64,000 bases of DNA, taken from the NCBI GenBank assembly GCA_016234555.1, contig JACRBJ010000032.1, positions 1-64,000 on the forward strand. Direction: 5' to 3'. Of this stretch, positions 34,605 through 42,540 are shown piece by piece. Made by a program: the position numbers and the translations under genes. Within the stretch, counting starts at the first letter, position 1. Every line of letters starts with the position of its first letter. The notes below the pieces were generated by a model. That model was not told where the DNA came from. It saw only the letters and a program-made list of their open reading frames with translations, and did no database searches. The stretch is from Chloroflexota bacterium (lineage in GTDB: Bacteria > Chloroflexota > Anaerolineae > Anaerolineales > Villigracilaceae).

Positions 34605-36269
34605 GGATGGGATTATAGCAGAGGTGGAAAATGGGAACAAAAAGTCCCGTAACAGCGGGATTCTGTGGGCGCTAACGCGAAGCGCTCGAACCTCTGAAAA
34701 AACAAAAGTCCCGCTTTCGCAGGACTCTGTGGGCGCTAACAGCTTTCCATCTTTCGGCTGGAATTGCAGTGGACAAACGTAATGAATTATAGCGGCTTTG
34801 TTTGAAAGCTCTATCTTCTCGACAAACTGTGAAATGATTTTCTTTGCTGTCGGCATATCGCCGCTCTCAATAGCCGCATCAAGCTGCGCGCGAATTTCAG
34901 CAAATACGAGGGCAAGCGCTTCCGTTGTAATCTGTGGGATTTCTGTATCGCACCGAGCCTTCAATGTTTTTATCTTCTTTTCAAGTTCGGACTTTTCGCG
35001 CTTGTGATTTATCAATCGAGTTTTGATCTCTTCGATGTCACCTGTACTCTCTGCCAGTTCCAACAGGCGGGTAACAGATCGATCCACATTGACAAGCGCC
35101 TTTGTCGCCTTTCCGATTTCTTTGTCTAACTCGCCGGTATTCGTCATCTGCTGTTGAATATCGGCTACCCATGATTCTATAAATTCATCGGATAGGATTC
35201 GATTTCGGATCGCATCCAAGATAACCCGCTCAGCCTTTCGCGCGTTGACCTTGCGTGCTTGGGTACAGTCCTGATACCCGCGCTGCCGATCTCGCTTGCC
35301 GCAGACATAACAGCGGTAATCTTTGGCAGTGTGCAATACCATTGCTGCATTGCAATAGGCGCACCGCGCCAAGCCTGCTAAAAGCGAAGGGTAGCGAATT
35401 CGCTTATGATGATATTGCGAGTCGCGTTCCTTTTCAACGGTCCGTACGGCTTCCCACAAATCCCAGGTAATTAGCGGTTCATGGTGATCGGGAATTTCAA
35501 GATCGCCAGCCTTCCCAATGCCTAAATAGCTCTTATTTCTAAAGTGACTGACCCACGATCCTTTATTGGTATACACCTTGCCACCAGTCGCTTTGATAAT
35601 TTCTGTGTAACCCTTTCCCTGGGCGCGCATCTCCCAGGCAAGCTGCACCAGCGGCCCGAGCTCGTCATCAATTTCCCATTTGATTCCCTCGCGCTCTTTA
35701 CCGTTGCGTCGAAAGCCAGCAGGTACTTTTACAATTTTGTAGCCTTTGGGTGCTTGTCCTCCATTGCAATAACCGGCTTTGACTCTTTCAGCTGTGGCAC
35801 GCTTGATATTCTTTCCCATGTCTTCAGAATACTTCTCGTGAGTGTATGCTGCCACTGTGAAAAGCAGATACCCTGATATTCCTTCAGGGAAGTGTTCTGT
35901 TAGGGAATGAACAATCAAGCCTTCGTCAAGCAGGGTATAAAAATGCCTGCTTGCCTGGGTCAAATTGCGCGCAAACCGTGAGATAGACCAAACCAATAAA
36001 CCGTGAGGGCGTCTCTCTTTGGGTGCTCTCATTACGTCTTCAATCATCTGTAAAAAGATTTTTCTGTTTTTCGTTTTGCGCCCGCTTGCGGTTTCTGTGT
36101 AGACCTGCACTAATGTGAGTCCATGCTCATTGCAATACTTCCTGATAACTCTTTCCTGTTGACCGATGGACTCACCTTGGTTTGCCCCTCCACTGTCTCT
36201 GCAATAGGCAATAACTATGCTGCCGGCGGCTAAGGTCTTTGGAGGAGGATATATATAATCGTCGCTCAT
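33651..36269 (-). CDS. Large serine recombinase reading in frame into an NAD-dependent epimerase (872-codon fused frame)
   Basis: One uninterrupted frame. Residues 1-514 are a large serine recombinase: IVIAYCRDSGG with the likely nucleophile Ser26, the SISRFARN motif (95-102), a recombinase domain to about 290, a zinc ribbon (CAYC about 303, CYVC about 320) and a coiled coil (378-440). Residues 556-872 are an atypical SDR epimerase (TGSTGFIGRALI...) whose own start is at 34604. Codons 515-555 are read out of attachment-site and terminator DNA. The recombinase would drive insertion or excision of the element. Whether the fusion is translated as one product or the frame is an accident of insertion is open; both parts keep their motifs. 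The AGGAAGG site at 36275 supports the start at 36269. Confidence 0.75.
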   Translation of the reverse strand: MSDDYIYPPPKTLAAGSIVIAYCRDSGGANQGESIGQQERVIRKYCNEHGLTLVQVYTETASGRKTKNRKIFLQMIEDVMRAPKERRPHGLLVWSISRFARNLTQASRHFYTLLDEGLIVHSLTEHFPEGISGYLLFTVAAYTHEKYSEDMGKNIKRATAERVKAGYCNGGQAPKGYKIVKVPAGFRRNGKEREGIKWEIDDELGPLVQLAWEMRAQGKGYTEIIKATGGKVYTNKGSWVSHFRNKSYLGIGKAGDLEIPDHHEPLITWDLWEAVRTVEKERDSQYHHKRIRYPSLLAGLARCAYCNAAMVLHTAKDYRCYVCGKRDRQRGYQDCTQARKVNARKAERVILDAIRNRILSDEFIESWVADIQQQMTNTGELDKEIGKATKALVNVDRSVTRLLELAESTGDIEEIKTRLINHKREKSELEKKIKTLKARCDTEIPQITTEALALVFAEIRAQLDAAIESGDMPTAKKIISQFVEKIELSNKAAIIHYVCPLQFQPKDGKLLAPTESCESGTFVFSEVRALRVSAHRIPLLRDFLFPFSTSAIIPSMILITGSTGFIGRALIRQFSAIGTPVRALIRPSPRTPRLPKGVSVEVAVVSLADTRGLRAALRDVDTIIHLASAENQGSRGSLLATDIQGTANLVEAASDAGVDRFVYLSHIGAGPSSAYPAFKAKGLAEEHIRNGKTPYTILRSSLVYGPEDHFTNNLSRLIRSSVGVFPVPSGGRTVVQPVWVEDLITCILWALERDDTLNQVYELGGSEFFTLQQIVETIMEVTHRKRTLFQISPITLRALTVFLEGMMPNFPISSFWLDYFAVNRTCAVDAMPRIFGLMPARFTYRLDYLIRKPWYQRAWNAVRERIPALRPR
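34612..34620 (-). promoter_or_regulatory. Extended -10 for the epimerase (leaderless)
   Basis: On the minus strand TGCTATAAT ends 7 nt before the ATG at 34604. This is the same extended -10 found at the tmRNA gene. Transcription would begin at or very near the start codon. Confidence 0.6.
34640..34664 (-). terminator. Terminator-like hairpin 1 at element left end
   Basis: Minus-strand TCCCG pairs with CGGGA around CTGTTA, then CTTTTTG. It directly follows an 11-bp copy of the tRNA-Val 3' end and looks like the terminator of that tRNA, displaced 14 kb by insertion. Confidence 0.6.
34665..34675. repeat. Copy of the tRNA-Val 3' end (att remnant 1)
   Basis: GTGGGCGCTAA equals the plus strand of the tRNA-Val acceptor end at 48849-48859. 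The flanking CTCGAACCTCTG resembles the T-arm CTCGAACCCCTG, so a longer degenerate tRNA remnant is present here. Confidence 0.6.
34704..34728 (-). terminator. Terminator-like hairpin 2 at element left end
   Basis: Minus-strand AGTCC, short loop, GGACT type hairpin with TTTTGTTTTTT after it. It matches hairpin 1 in position next to the att core, so the unit core plus hairpin is present twice within about 100 bp. Confidence 0.55.
34729..34739. repeat. Left attachment core (attL) of the integrative element
   Basis: GTGGGCGCTAA, identical to the tRNA-Val 3' end at 48849-48859. It is codons 511-514 of the recombinase frame (LAPT). The element-side sequence begins here. Confidence 0.65.
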
Positions 36270-36273
36270 TGTC

Positions 36274-36447
36274 TCACCTTCCTTTTGGTACGATTTGACC
36301 GTCTTTCACTTCAAGTTTGCCTTGCTCTATCATCTGTTTGATCAACTCAGCCATATCGCAGGCAAGCATCACCGGCGCAGTTTGCTGTGCTGCGGAAAGG
36401 TCACTATAAGTCTCTTTGACCTCAATGTCGGGTGATGTCCTTGCCAT
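36274..36447 (-). CDS. Small hypothetical protein upstream of the recombinase
   Basis: 57 residues; ATG at 36447 behind AGAAAGGAC, stop 4 bp before the recombinase start, so the two are probably co-translated. The sequence (MARTSPDIEVKETYSDLSAAQ, then AELIKQMIEQGKLEVKDGQIV) is predicted helical with a short beta hairpin end. No family recognised. A recombination directionality factor is a possibility from position alone. Confidence 0.6.
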   Translation of the reverse strand: MARTSPDIEVKETYSDLSAAQQTAPVMLACDMAELIKQMIEQGKLEVKDGQIVPKGR

Positions 36448-36482
36448 TGGTTTTGTCCTTTCTGTAGATTTTGAACTTGTTT

Positions 36483-37640
36483 CTATGCCATCGCCAATAA
36501 ACAGCTATCAAGTTCATCGCGTAAATAAAATGCTTCAATGGTATTGTCAGGGTTACGCCTATACTTTCCTCGTATCGTTGCTGGATTTACGCCTGCCTGC
36601 CATGTTATGAAGATTGGTGCGTCGGGTCTTATGGCGCTTTCGATCAGGCTGTAGAGATTCCCTCCGCTCTTATGAAAGTCAGTCAAATCCTTGTCGCCTT
36701 TTCGCAATGCAGGGACCTGTAACCGTTGTGCGTCATGGAGCCAGGTCAAATCATCACCGCCAAGTTTGCCCGCTTCGTCGGCATCGTATGCAATCAAAAA
36801 CGAGGATGGGCGCAATAGATAAATGCCCCAAGTTGCAAGGTTGAGTTTATTGGTTGAAGCCCCCAGAGTGATGACGCTTGCCAGGTCTTTGACCTCCTGC
36901 TTCAGCAAGAGCGCGTCAAATTCACCTTCACAAAAAACAGCGGGACGGTCGACAGTGATGAAGTCGGCAAGGTATAAGGATGCTGATTTGTTGCCTCTCA
37001 CGCCTCTGTATTTGTCTTTGGGGTCGGCTGGGTTGTGAATGCGGATCTTCAAATACCATGCTTTGCTCGCTATAACTCCAGGTATCAAAATGCCCTTGTG
37101 AATATAGATGGGTTCAGAGTCATCGTTCGGCGTTCCCCAGGCTTCTGGCTTCTCACTGTAGCTCTGGGGGATATAACCCAGTTTTGCTGTGCGGATGGTT
37201 TCATCGCACAAGCCACGAGTGCGCAACCATGCAAGAGCCTTTGAACCACGTGCATCCCACAAAACAGCCTGGGCGCGATCAACGAGCTGTAAAGCCCGCG
37301 CCTGCCATGATTCAGACGGTGGATTGTCGGGTAGCTGCAAAGGCGGGTCCTGCCTGGGGTGGGGAGCAAGGTCAATGCTTCCGCCCATCGTTTCAAGAGC
37401 CTGTTTGAATGTGCAATCCTCGCGCCGCATGACGTAATCAATCGATGTCTTGTACCCATCATTTGCACAATGGCGGCAATGCCATCTCCAGCCATTTGAT
37501 TTCTGGGTGAGATTGAAACGGTCACGCCCGCCACAAAATGGACATGCGCCAATGTAAAAGGCGCCAGACTTTTTCAGTTTGGTATCTCCCTGGGCAAGTC
37601 CCAAAAGGTCAAAGGTTTGATTTATGTCTTGTGCGTTCAT
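36483..37640 (-). CDS. DNA primase with CHC2 zinc finger and Toprim domain
   Basis: 385 residues. ACPFCGGRDRFNL and WHCRHC form the zinc-binding element (about 33-58); TIRTAKLGYIP is the primase core region; VFCEGEFDALLL and FLIAYDADEAGKLGGDDL are the Toprim motifs (Glu and DxD) of DnaG/gp4-type primases. It would synthesise primers for element replication. AGGTGAAAA supports the start at 37640. There is no helicase domain in this protein; the neighbouring DUF3987 and RepA-like proteins may supply it. Confidence 0.85.
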   Translation of the reverse strand: MNAQDINQTFDLLGLAQGDTKLKKSGAFYIGACPFCGGRDRFNLTQKSNGWRWHCRHCANDGYKTSIDYVMRREDCTFKQALETMGGSIDLAPHPRQDPPLQLPDNPPSESWQARALQLVDRAQAVLWDARGSKALAWLRTRGLCDETIRTAKLGYIPQSYSEKPEAWGTPNDDSEPIYIHKGILIPGVIASKAWYLKIRIHNPADPKDKYRGVRGNKSASLYLADFITVDRPAVFCEGEFDALLLKQEVKDLASVITLGASTNKLNLATWGIYLLRPSSFLIAYDADEAGKLGGDDLTWLHDAQRLQVPALRKGDKDLTDFHKSGGNLYSLIESAIRPDAPIFITWQAGVNPATIRGKYRRNPDNTIEAFYLRDELDSCLLAMA

Positions 37641-37695
37641 TTTTCACCTTGCAAACGGTCAAAATTATGTGCTGTTCAAAAACCTGTAGCACCCG

Positions 37696-37759
37696 TGCAA
37701 CGTGTTACGTGTTTCGAGTTATTACACGCAATAAAACCCGTAACACGTAACATGTTGCA
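37696..37759. repeat. Long imperfect inverted repeat upstream of the primase gene
   Basis: TGCAACGTGTTACGTGTTTC (37696 on) pairs, with two mismatches over 21 bp, with 37739-37759. A second short stem GTTGCA/TGCAAC and GGGTTTTTT follow at 37754-37777, so it may be an operator or terminator between the DUF3987 and primase genes. Confidence 0.6.
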
Positions 37760-37775
37760 ATCTGCAACGGGTTTT

Positions 37776-39443
37776 TTATGACTTCCTGGTCACATTCACA
37801 TAAAGGCGTCTTGTTGCGGGTCCTCGCTCTCCTCTGATTTCTTTTTCGACCAGGATGCTGTCTGCAATGAGTTGTTCCAGGACCATATTCAGCCTTTCAC
37901 GCTTTATCCCTGTCTGCATGTGGAAGTCAATCGCAATCTCACGGCGGGAATTTCGCGTTGAAGTTTGCAAGCGGCTGATAATCTTTGAAACAAGTTCATC
38001 CTCTTCGGTTTCAACTGGAAGGCTTGCATCTTCGATGATTCGATGAAGGCTTGCCCGATAGCCCTCGATCATTTCCTGCGCCCTAAACCAATGAGCAGGA
38101 TGAATTACAAGCGGGTTACCTTTTGCAGTCCTTACCCAGTCGCTTGCCGCCAAGAGCATGGCGATCTTGATCGCTTTTTCGTGCATACGCCCATAGCTGG
38201 GATGAAGCCTTTCGGGTACGTTCTTTTTGCTTATGATGTCAAACATCGCTTCGTGATATTTGTCCCAGTGGGTCTTGACTTCAGGTGTCACCTTTGCTTC
38301 GACCGCGGGCGGTGGCGGCGTTGGTCCAAGGGCATTTTCCTTTGGTGCTTCGAGACGTTCAAACGCCAGCTTGTTCACATGCTTTGCAAGTTCTGGAGGA
38401 ACTGGAAACGCATCAGGGTAAAAGACTCTGACGGGAGCAGTATCAGGTGTCACCATCAGGAATCGTGCAAAAAGACCACTGCCCCAATAATCGGGTGTCT
38501 TCAAGTGCGGACGCAAAGCGGCGGGTGTGGTAGGTCCGCAAATGGTCAGGTAGGCATTCCGTACGGTCTCACGTCCTCGGATTTGAGTGGATACCTTTAT
38601 CTTTTGTTCGCATTCGTAAAGCCTCAACACAATCGGCAGCAGCTCCGCCAGGTGCTTTTGTTGAAACTGTGAAAGCAGGCGTGCGGCTTCGTCGATCCAC
38701 CAGGCGCGCTGCCCTGCGAACAGCCTTTCCTTTTGCCATTCGTCTTTGTCATCCTGCGCCCAATCCTTGAAATTCTCTTGCGGACGGTTCGACAATTCAG
38801 TAATCAGGCTTTGTGGGGTTACACCGTCGGGCAAAAGCAGGTGAGATAAGCCAGCCATTTCAAGAACCTTCATCGCGGATTTATAGCCAGTTGTTTTTGT
38901 GTAAAGCGTTGAAGGCGCGGTGAGCAGGATATACAGGTTCGGATAAATGGCGCTTGTCCCTGCGCTGACATAGACACGCCGCGCAATGGCAGTGGAGAGG
39001 ATCGCCAGGGCGTATGTTTGGTGAAAGAGCGGCGGTGACATCGGAGCATCTTTCATGGCAAATACCATGTAATCATCAACGAACTTGCCGGCTTTCCTGC
39101 CCTGCTTTATTTCAGAGTCCGCTAGGCGCGCGACCCTCGGCAACTCTGGCATGGCGCTGCTGTAGGCAAGGTATTCGGCAACCGAATCGCCTTCGCCATT
39201 ATTTGCGCCCTTGGCGTCGGCGTCTTTCCCACTCAATCTTTCGCGTAAAAGCTCGTGATATTCACGCGTCAATTTCTCCCGCATTTCAGCGGGCAAAAAC
39301 TCCATGGACTTGTAAAATTTTTCTTGTCCTTCAACAAGCGCGGGGGTATAATCTCCCTGCGTTGTTGTTTCGGGAGCAGCTGCTCCCGCACGTGCCTCAG
39401 GTTCTTGCCCTGGGGCATTTTGTTTCCTGCTTTGCGTTGTCAT
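37776..39443 (-). CDS. DUF3987-like element replication protein
   Basis: 555 residues. KFVDDYMVFAMKDAPMSPPLFHQTYALAILSTAIARRVY, then AIYPNLYILLTAPSTLYTKTTGYKSAMKVLE (a degenerate P-loop position), RAWWIDEAARLLSQFQQ (acidic Walker B-like) and TICGPTTPAALRPHL follow the DUF3987 pattern, a family allied to RepA/SF3-like helicases in mobile elements. The C-terminus is a winged-helix-like region. It ends just before the inverted repeat and precedes the primase gene. Confidence 0.7.
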   Translation of the reverse strand: MTTQSRKQNAPGQEPEARAGAAAPETTTQGDYTPALVEGQEKFYKSMEFLPAEMREKLTREYHELLRERLSGKDADAKGANNGEGDSVAEYLAYSSAMPELPRVARLADSEIKQGRKAGKFVDDYMVFAMKDAPMSPPLFHQTYALAILSTAIARRVYVSAGTSAIYPNLYILLTAPSTLYTKTTGYKSAMKVLEMAGLSHLLLPDGVTPQSLITELSNRPQENFKDWAQDDKDEWQKERLFAGQRAWWIDEAARLLSQFQQKHLAELLPIVLRLYECEQKIKVSTQIRGRETVRNAYLTICGPTTPAALRPHLKTPDYWGSGLFARFLMVTPDTAPVRVFYPDAFPVPPELAKHVNKLAFERLEAPKENALGPTPPPPAVEAKVTPEVKTHWDKYHEAMFDIISKKNVPERLHPSYGRMHEKAIKIAMLLAASDWVRTAKGNPLVIHPAHWFRAQEMIEGYRASLHRIIEDASLPVETEEDELVSKIISRLQTSTRNSRREIAIDFHMQTGIKRERLNMVLEQLIADSILVEKEIRGERGPATRRLYVNVTRKS

Positions 39444-39470
39444 TTCCGTGTTCCTTTCTGAAAAGTCATT

Positions 39471-39494
39471 GGTGTATCGGTTTGGTGTATCGGT
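39471..39494. repeat. Two direct repeats GGTGTATCGGT upstream of the DUF3987 gene
   Basis: GGTGTATCGGT at 39471-39481 and 39484-39494, 13 bp apart, 27 bp before the start codon. They share TATCGG with three CTATCGG/CCGATAG copies near 40.02-40.05 kb. Possible operator or iteron. Confidence 0.5.
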
Positions 39495-39602
39495 ATTGCA
39501 CCGTCACGGCTTTGACCGTGTCGGTTTTACTTCTTTTCCGTTGGGGGTATCCTGAAAGTGGCGTTCCCGTGTAATTCCAGGATTTACGCCCCATCTACCT
39601 AG

Positions 39603-39848
39603 GGGTGGGGTTCTTGTGGACCCTCAATATTCTGTGATAGTGCGGCGGGGTGAAGTCACAGTAAAGAGCATTTCAAGATTCCATAAGAAAAAAGCAGGGC
39701 GGGTTTACGAGTGATCCTGTAGATGCGATTTCTCAGGGCACTTTCTGGCAGAATTTTTCGACGTTTTTGTAGAGTTGCTCAGCATTCGAAGCCCTCCTAC
39801 TGCGGGCACTCCCTGTCTTGCAGAAGTGAAATCCCCCCTCCCCTCCCT
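39603..39848. repeat. Intergenic direct repeat, copy A (about 245 bp)
   Basis: About 91% identical to 44608-44852 (hand count: roughly 21 substitutions, mostly transitions, and one indel). Both copies hold a 30-bp CTGTG...CACAG inverted repeat, a perfectly conserved block of about 40 bp (GCAGGGCGGGTTTACGAGTG and onward) and a polypyrimidine tract ending in CCCCCCTCCCCTCCC. Neither has a supported gene. Each lies 5' of an operon head: 160 bp before the DUF3987 gene here. Confidence 0.75.
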
Positions 39849-40020
39849 ACGCCCTGCCTCGCTACTGCCGCACCAGGTTGGGCGCACGCAAAATATCCAC
39901 TGTGGGGTAGGGGAATTATTGGCGGTTGACATGTCGGATCGCGATTATTGACGGCTAAGAATGACGCGCCCGGGTGGGTCCACAATGCAGCCGCTGCCAT
40001 CCTCAAAACAGTCCCATTTG

Positions 40021-40054
40021 CCGATAGGCTTCACTATCGGAAGTAATCTATCGG
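40021..40054. repeat. Three CTATCGG/CCGATAG heptamers
   Basis: CCGATAG (40021-40027), CTATCGG (40034-40040) and CTATCGG (40048-40054). The first two form a 7-bp stem. A candidate binding site or iteron in the gap between the primase-like gene and the DUF3987 gene. Confidence 0.45.
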
Positions 40055-40121
40055 TAGCAATCCGACAGCATTATTCAGTTGGTAAGGTTCAGTCTTGCAC
40101 CATGATGACGGGTCTCTGAGT

Positions 40122-40159
40122 GTGTGTGATGTGTGTTAAAAGACACACACATCACACAC
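40122..40159. terminator. GTGTGTGATGTGTGT hairpin
   Basis: GTGTGTGATGTGTGT pairs with ACACACATCACACAC (15 bp). It lies downstream of the minus-strand gene ending at 40307, where a terminator or a regulatory hairpin is expected. No T-run. Confidence 0.5.
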
Positions 40160-40306
40160 TGCCAGCCCCTACCCCATCGCCACATCACACAGAAAAGGCG
40201 TTTTCTGCCATGCCCGCGAGAATGCGGCAAAAGGCGAATTATGGGAATTTCTTTTCTAACGAAAAAACAGGATAAAGACTTTTTGTGTTTTCACCGCGCC
40301 GCACTA

Positions 40307-41236
40307 TCACAGACATGCGGCTTCGATGTTCATCCTTTCTTCTTCCCGTTCCCTTTCGCGCTCTTCTTCCTCAGCGCGTTCCCGTTCGATCTGCTTGCGC
40401 TCTTCCTCAGCGGCTTTCTTTCGCCTTCGAGCTGAACGATAGACCAAACGCAAAGCCTTATAGCGCGGTGCGAAAATCCCGCGCAAACATGACTCACAGA
40501 TAACAAAATCCTGGTCTATAAAAAGTTCATCAACTTCAGCAAGGTTGCCGGTGATGTCTACTTTGTCAACATCGCTGCATCCAACGACGCTGATATATTC
40601 CGCCTTTTCCTGGGCATAACCTATAGCACCCGCCTGCCAGTTGAAAGGCTTTTCACAATTCGCACATTTTTCCACATCAAAATCAATGACGGGCTTGAAG
40701 CGACTTGGATAATCGAGTATCTTTTGCCACACCTCATCACTGGATTTGTCAAAATACTTGACCACCCCACTCCAAAGTTCAAGCGCATGTTTTTGCAACT
40801 CATCCATGATGTTATAGTTGTAGTTGCTGCCGTATGACTGCGCACCTGTCTCAGGGTCTGTGTAAATGTTTGAGACTGTCACATAATCGCTTTGTTGGTA
40901 GGTAATCGTGCTGCGCTTTCCCCTTGCGGGTCTTGGATGCACTTCTTGCCTTGGATCGGGTGCGCGTTTTTGCAGATACTTCAATGCCATAGCAAAAGAC
41001 CATGAATAACGGACTTGCAGCCATGCAAGCACATCACCCGATTCAACCTTCGCTCCTGGGCGCGTGATCTCGTAGGTTTGCATTCGCGTATTTACCGCCA
41101 AGCCCGACGCGCTCCGCAAGATGTCAGGGCTTTTAGGATCAGCCTCGAAGCGTTCCCCAGCCTCTTGCATCACCAATTCAAGGCGATGTTTTGCTTTCAG
41201 GTCTTTGATCTCTTTGGGCGTCATTTTTTTATTCAT
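40307..41236 (-). CDS. Primase-like zinc-finger-fold protein with coiled-coil tail
   Basis: 309 residues. The N-terminal 75 residues resemble a primase CHC2 domain (LVMQEAGERFEADPKSPDILRSA..., VESGDVLAWLQVRYSWSFAMALKYL) but without the Cys/His ligands. A mid-region carries CANCEKPFNW (about 197) and CESCLRG (about 254), a separate zinc site. The last 55 residues are an Arg/Glu/Lys-rich coiled coil. It overlaps the RepA-like gene by 8 bp (ATGAATAA), so they are co-translated. Function: replication cofactor, inferred from context. Confidence 0.6.
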   Translation of the reverse strand: MNKKMTPKEIKDLKAKHRLELVMQEAGERFEADPKSPDILRSASGLAVNTRMQTYEITRPGAKVESGDVLAWLQVRYSWSFAMALKYLQKRAPDPRQEVHPRPARGKRSTITYQQSDYVTVSNIYTDPETGAQSYGSNYNYNIMDELQKHALELWSGVVKYFDKSSDEVWQKILDYPSRFKPVIDFDVEKCANCEKPFNWQAGAIGYAQEKAEYISVVGCSDVDKVDITGNLAEVDELFIDQDFVICESCLRGIFAPRYKALRLVYRSARRRKKAAEEERKQIERERAEEEEREREREEERMNIEAACL

Positions 41237-42539
41237 CGGCTTCCTCTTTCAACTCGTAGATTTTCGCGCCCTTCGAGCCGACTATGAAAACGATCTCCCT
41301 TGTTCCTTCAAGGGCCGCAATTCCATCCCGTATGTTTTGATCGCTCAAACTTGAATCAATGCGTTTTGCTTCGCTTCGTAAGTTGGTGTGATTCAACTTC
41401 CCCTTTTCCTGCAAGGCTCGAAGTACCGCGTCATGCGCGCGAGCGGCTACACTTCTGTAAGCAATCCGCCAAAAACGCGCCAATGTCAGATCTAAATTGT
41501 CATCCTGTTCATAAGAAAAAGTTGCGGATATGTTCGGTGCATCGGGACCTCTCACAGCTACCGGCTTTATGGTCACCTGGTTTTTGTCGCTTTGGTCACG
41601 TTCCACCATGAAAGCCGCGTCACATCCCGCAAGGATCGCACCGCTGCCTCTTAGCATGTCTTCAAGCAATCCCCCATCTTTGCCCGCTCCCTTTTTGGCA
41701 TGATGAATCAGGATGATTGCCACATTACAGACTTCAGAGATTTGCCGAATTGCGCCCATGACCTGAGAAGCCAAGGCGGAATTTTCGTCTATCGTTCCAA
41801 AGACTTGGCTCAGGTGATCGATCGTCAATACAGAGATATTCCCCAATGCCTTTATACGCTCGATCATTGCGGGGATATTTTCAGGCTTGCTCAGGTCCAG
41901 CCACGGATCGGGCATACTGTATGCCATAAAAGCGCCACGTGATGGAGCCGCACCCAATGCTTTCCCAAATGCCTTCATGCGGCGTTTGAGCAGGCGCGCT
42001 CCGTTTTCCAAATCCACCCACACCACACGCGCCGACCGTACTTCAATTCCGTCATTCCCGCCTGGGCTTATCATCCAATTCAAGCCGCTTGCAATGTGAT
42101 GACACATATCCAAAACAACAAGAGTCTTTTTATGCTTTGGTCTGCCAAAGAAGACAACCACCGAGGGGCGCGGCAGGAAATATTTCACTACCCATTCAAT
42201 AGGCGGGATGTCTTCGTTCATCACGTCTGCCAGGTCGAATGGCTGCCAGCCTGAAGACAAGGAAAGCGAAGAAAGGTCGACTCTTACATCCGCGTTGAAA
42301 ATTTCAGGCTGCAAAACCATATCCAAGCCGCGCGCGGTAAGTTCAGCATTGAGGCGGCTTTTGCGTTTTTCCTTGTCTCTCCCCTCTCCCAACACTGATA
42401 ACACAATCTCGAAGAGAGGCGAGCCGCTCAGTCGCTTCACATCCTCAGCAGTCGGATCACTTGCCCCATAATCGGTCAAACGTTTGAGGACATGCGCTGC
42501 ATATTTCAAAGTGGTTGTGTTGGTCTCTTCGGGTATCAT
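41229..42539 (-). CDS. RepA-type AAA ATPase/helicase
   Basis: 436 residues from the ATG at 42539, which follows the preceding stop by one base; the frame extends to a TTG at 42569. The Walker A site is the variant VVVFFGRPKHKKTLVVLDM (about 150), Walker B is NISVLTIDHLSQVF (about 242), and HAKKGAGKDGGLLEDMLRGSGAILAGCD holds the sensor region, matching the RepA/AAA_25 hexameric helicases of mobile replicons. The C-terminus is a winged-helix-like region (LNHTNLRSEAKRIDSSLSDQNIRDGIAALE). Confidence 0.75.
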   Translation of the reverse strand: MIPEETNTTTLKYAAHVLKRLTDYGASDPTAEDVKRLSGSPLFEIVLSVLGEGRDKEKRKSRLNAELTARGLDMVLQPEIFNADVRVDLSSLSLSSGWQPFDLADVMNEDIPPIEWVVKYFLPRPSVVVFFGRPKHKKTLVVLDMCHHIASGLNWMISPGGNDGIEVRSARVVWVDLENGARLLKRRMKAFGKALGAAPSRGAFMAYSMPDPWLDLSKPENIPAMIERIKALGNISVLTIDHLSQVFGTIDENSALASQVMGAIRQISEVCNVAIILIHHAKKGAGKDGGLLEDMLRGSGAILAGCDAAFMVERDQSDKNQVTIKPVAVRGPDAPNISATFSYEQDDNLDLTLARFWRIAYRSVAARAHDAVLRALQEKGKLNHTNLRSEAKRIDSSLSDQNIRDGIAALEGTREIVFIVGSKGAKIYELKEEADE

Positions 42540-42540
42540 T

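Noticed and set aside
37538..37760. Possible CRISPR-like repeats in the 37.7 kb region
   Set aside because: It contains one pair of inverted arms, with no regularly spaced direct repeats and no cas genes.
39705..39932. Minus-strand frame across repeat A and the similar frame in repeat B (44737-44943)
   Set aside because: The conserved part lies in different frames, and a stop in copy A closes the frame that is open in copy B; the repeat looks non-coding.
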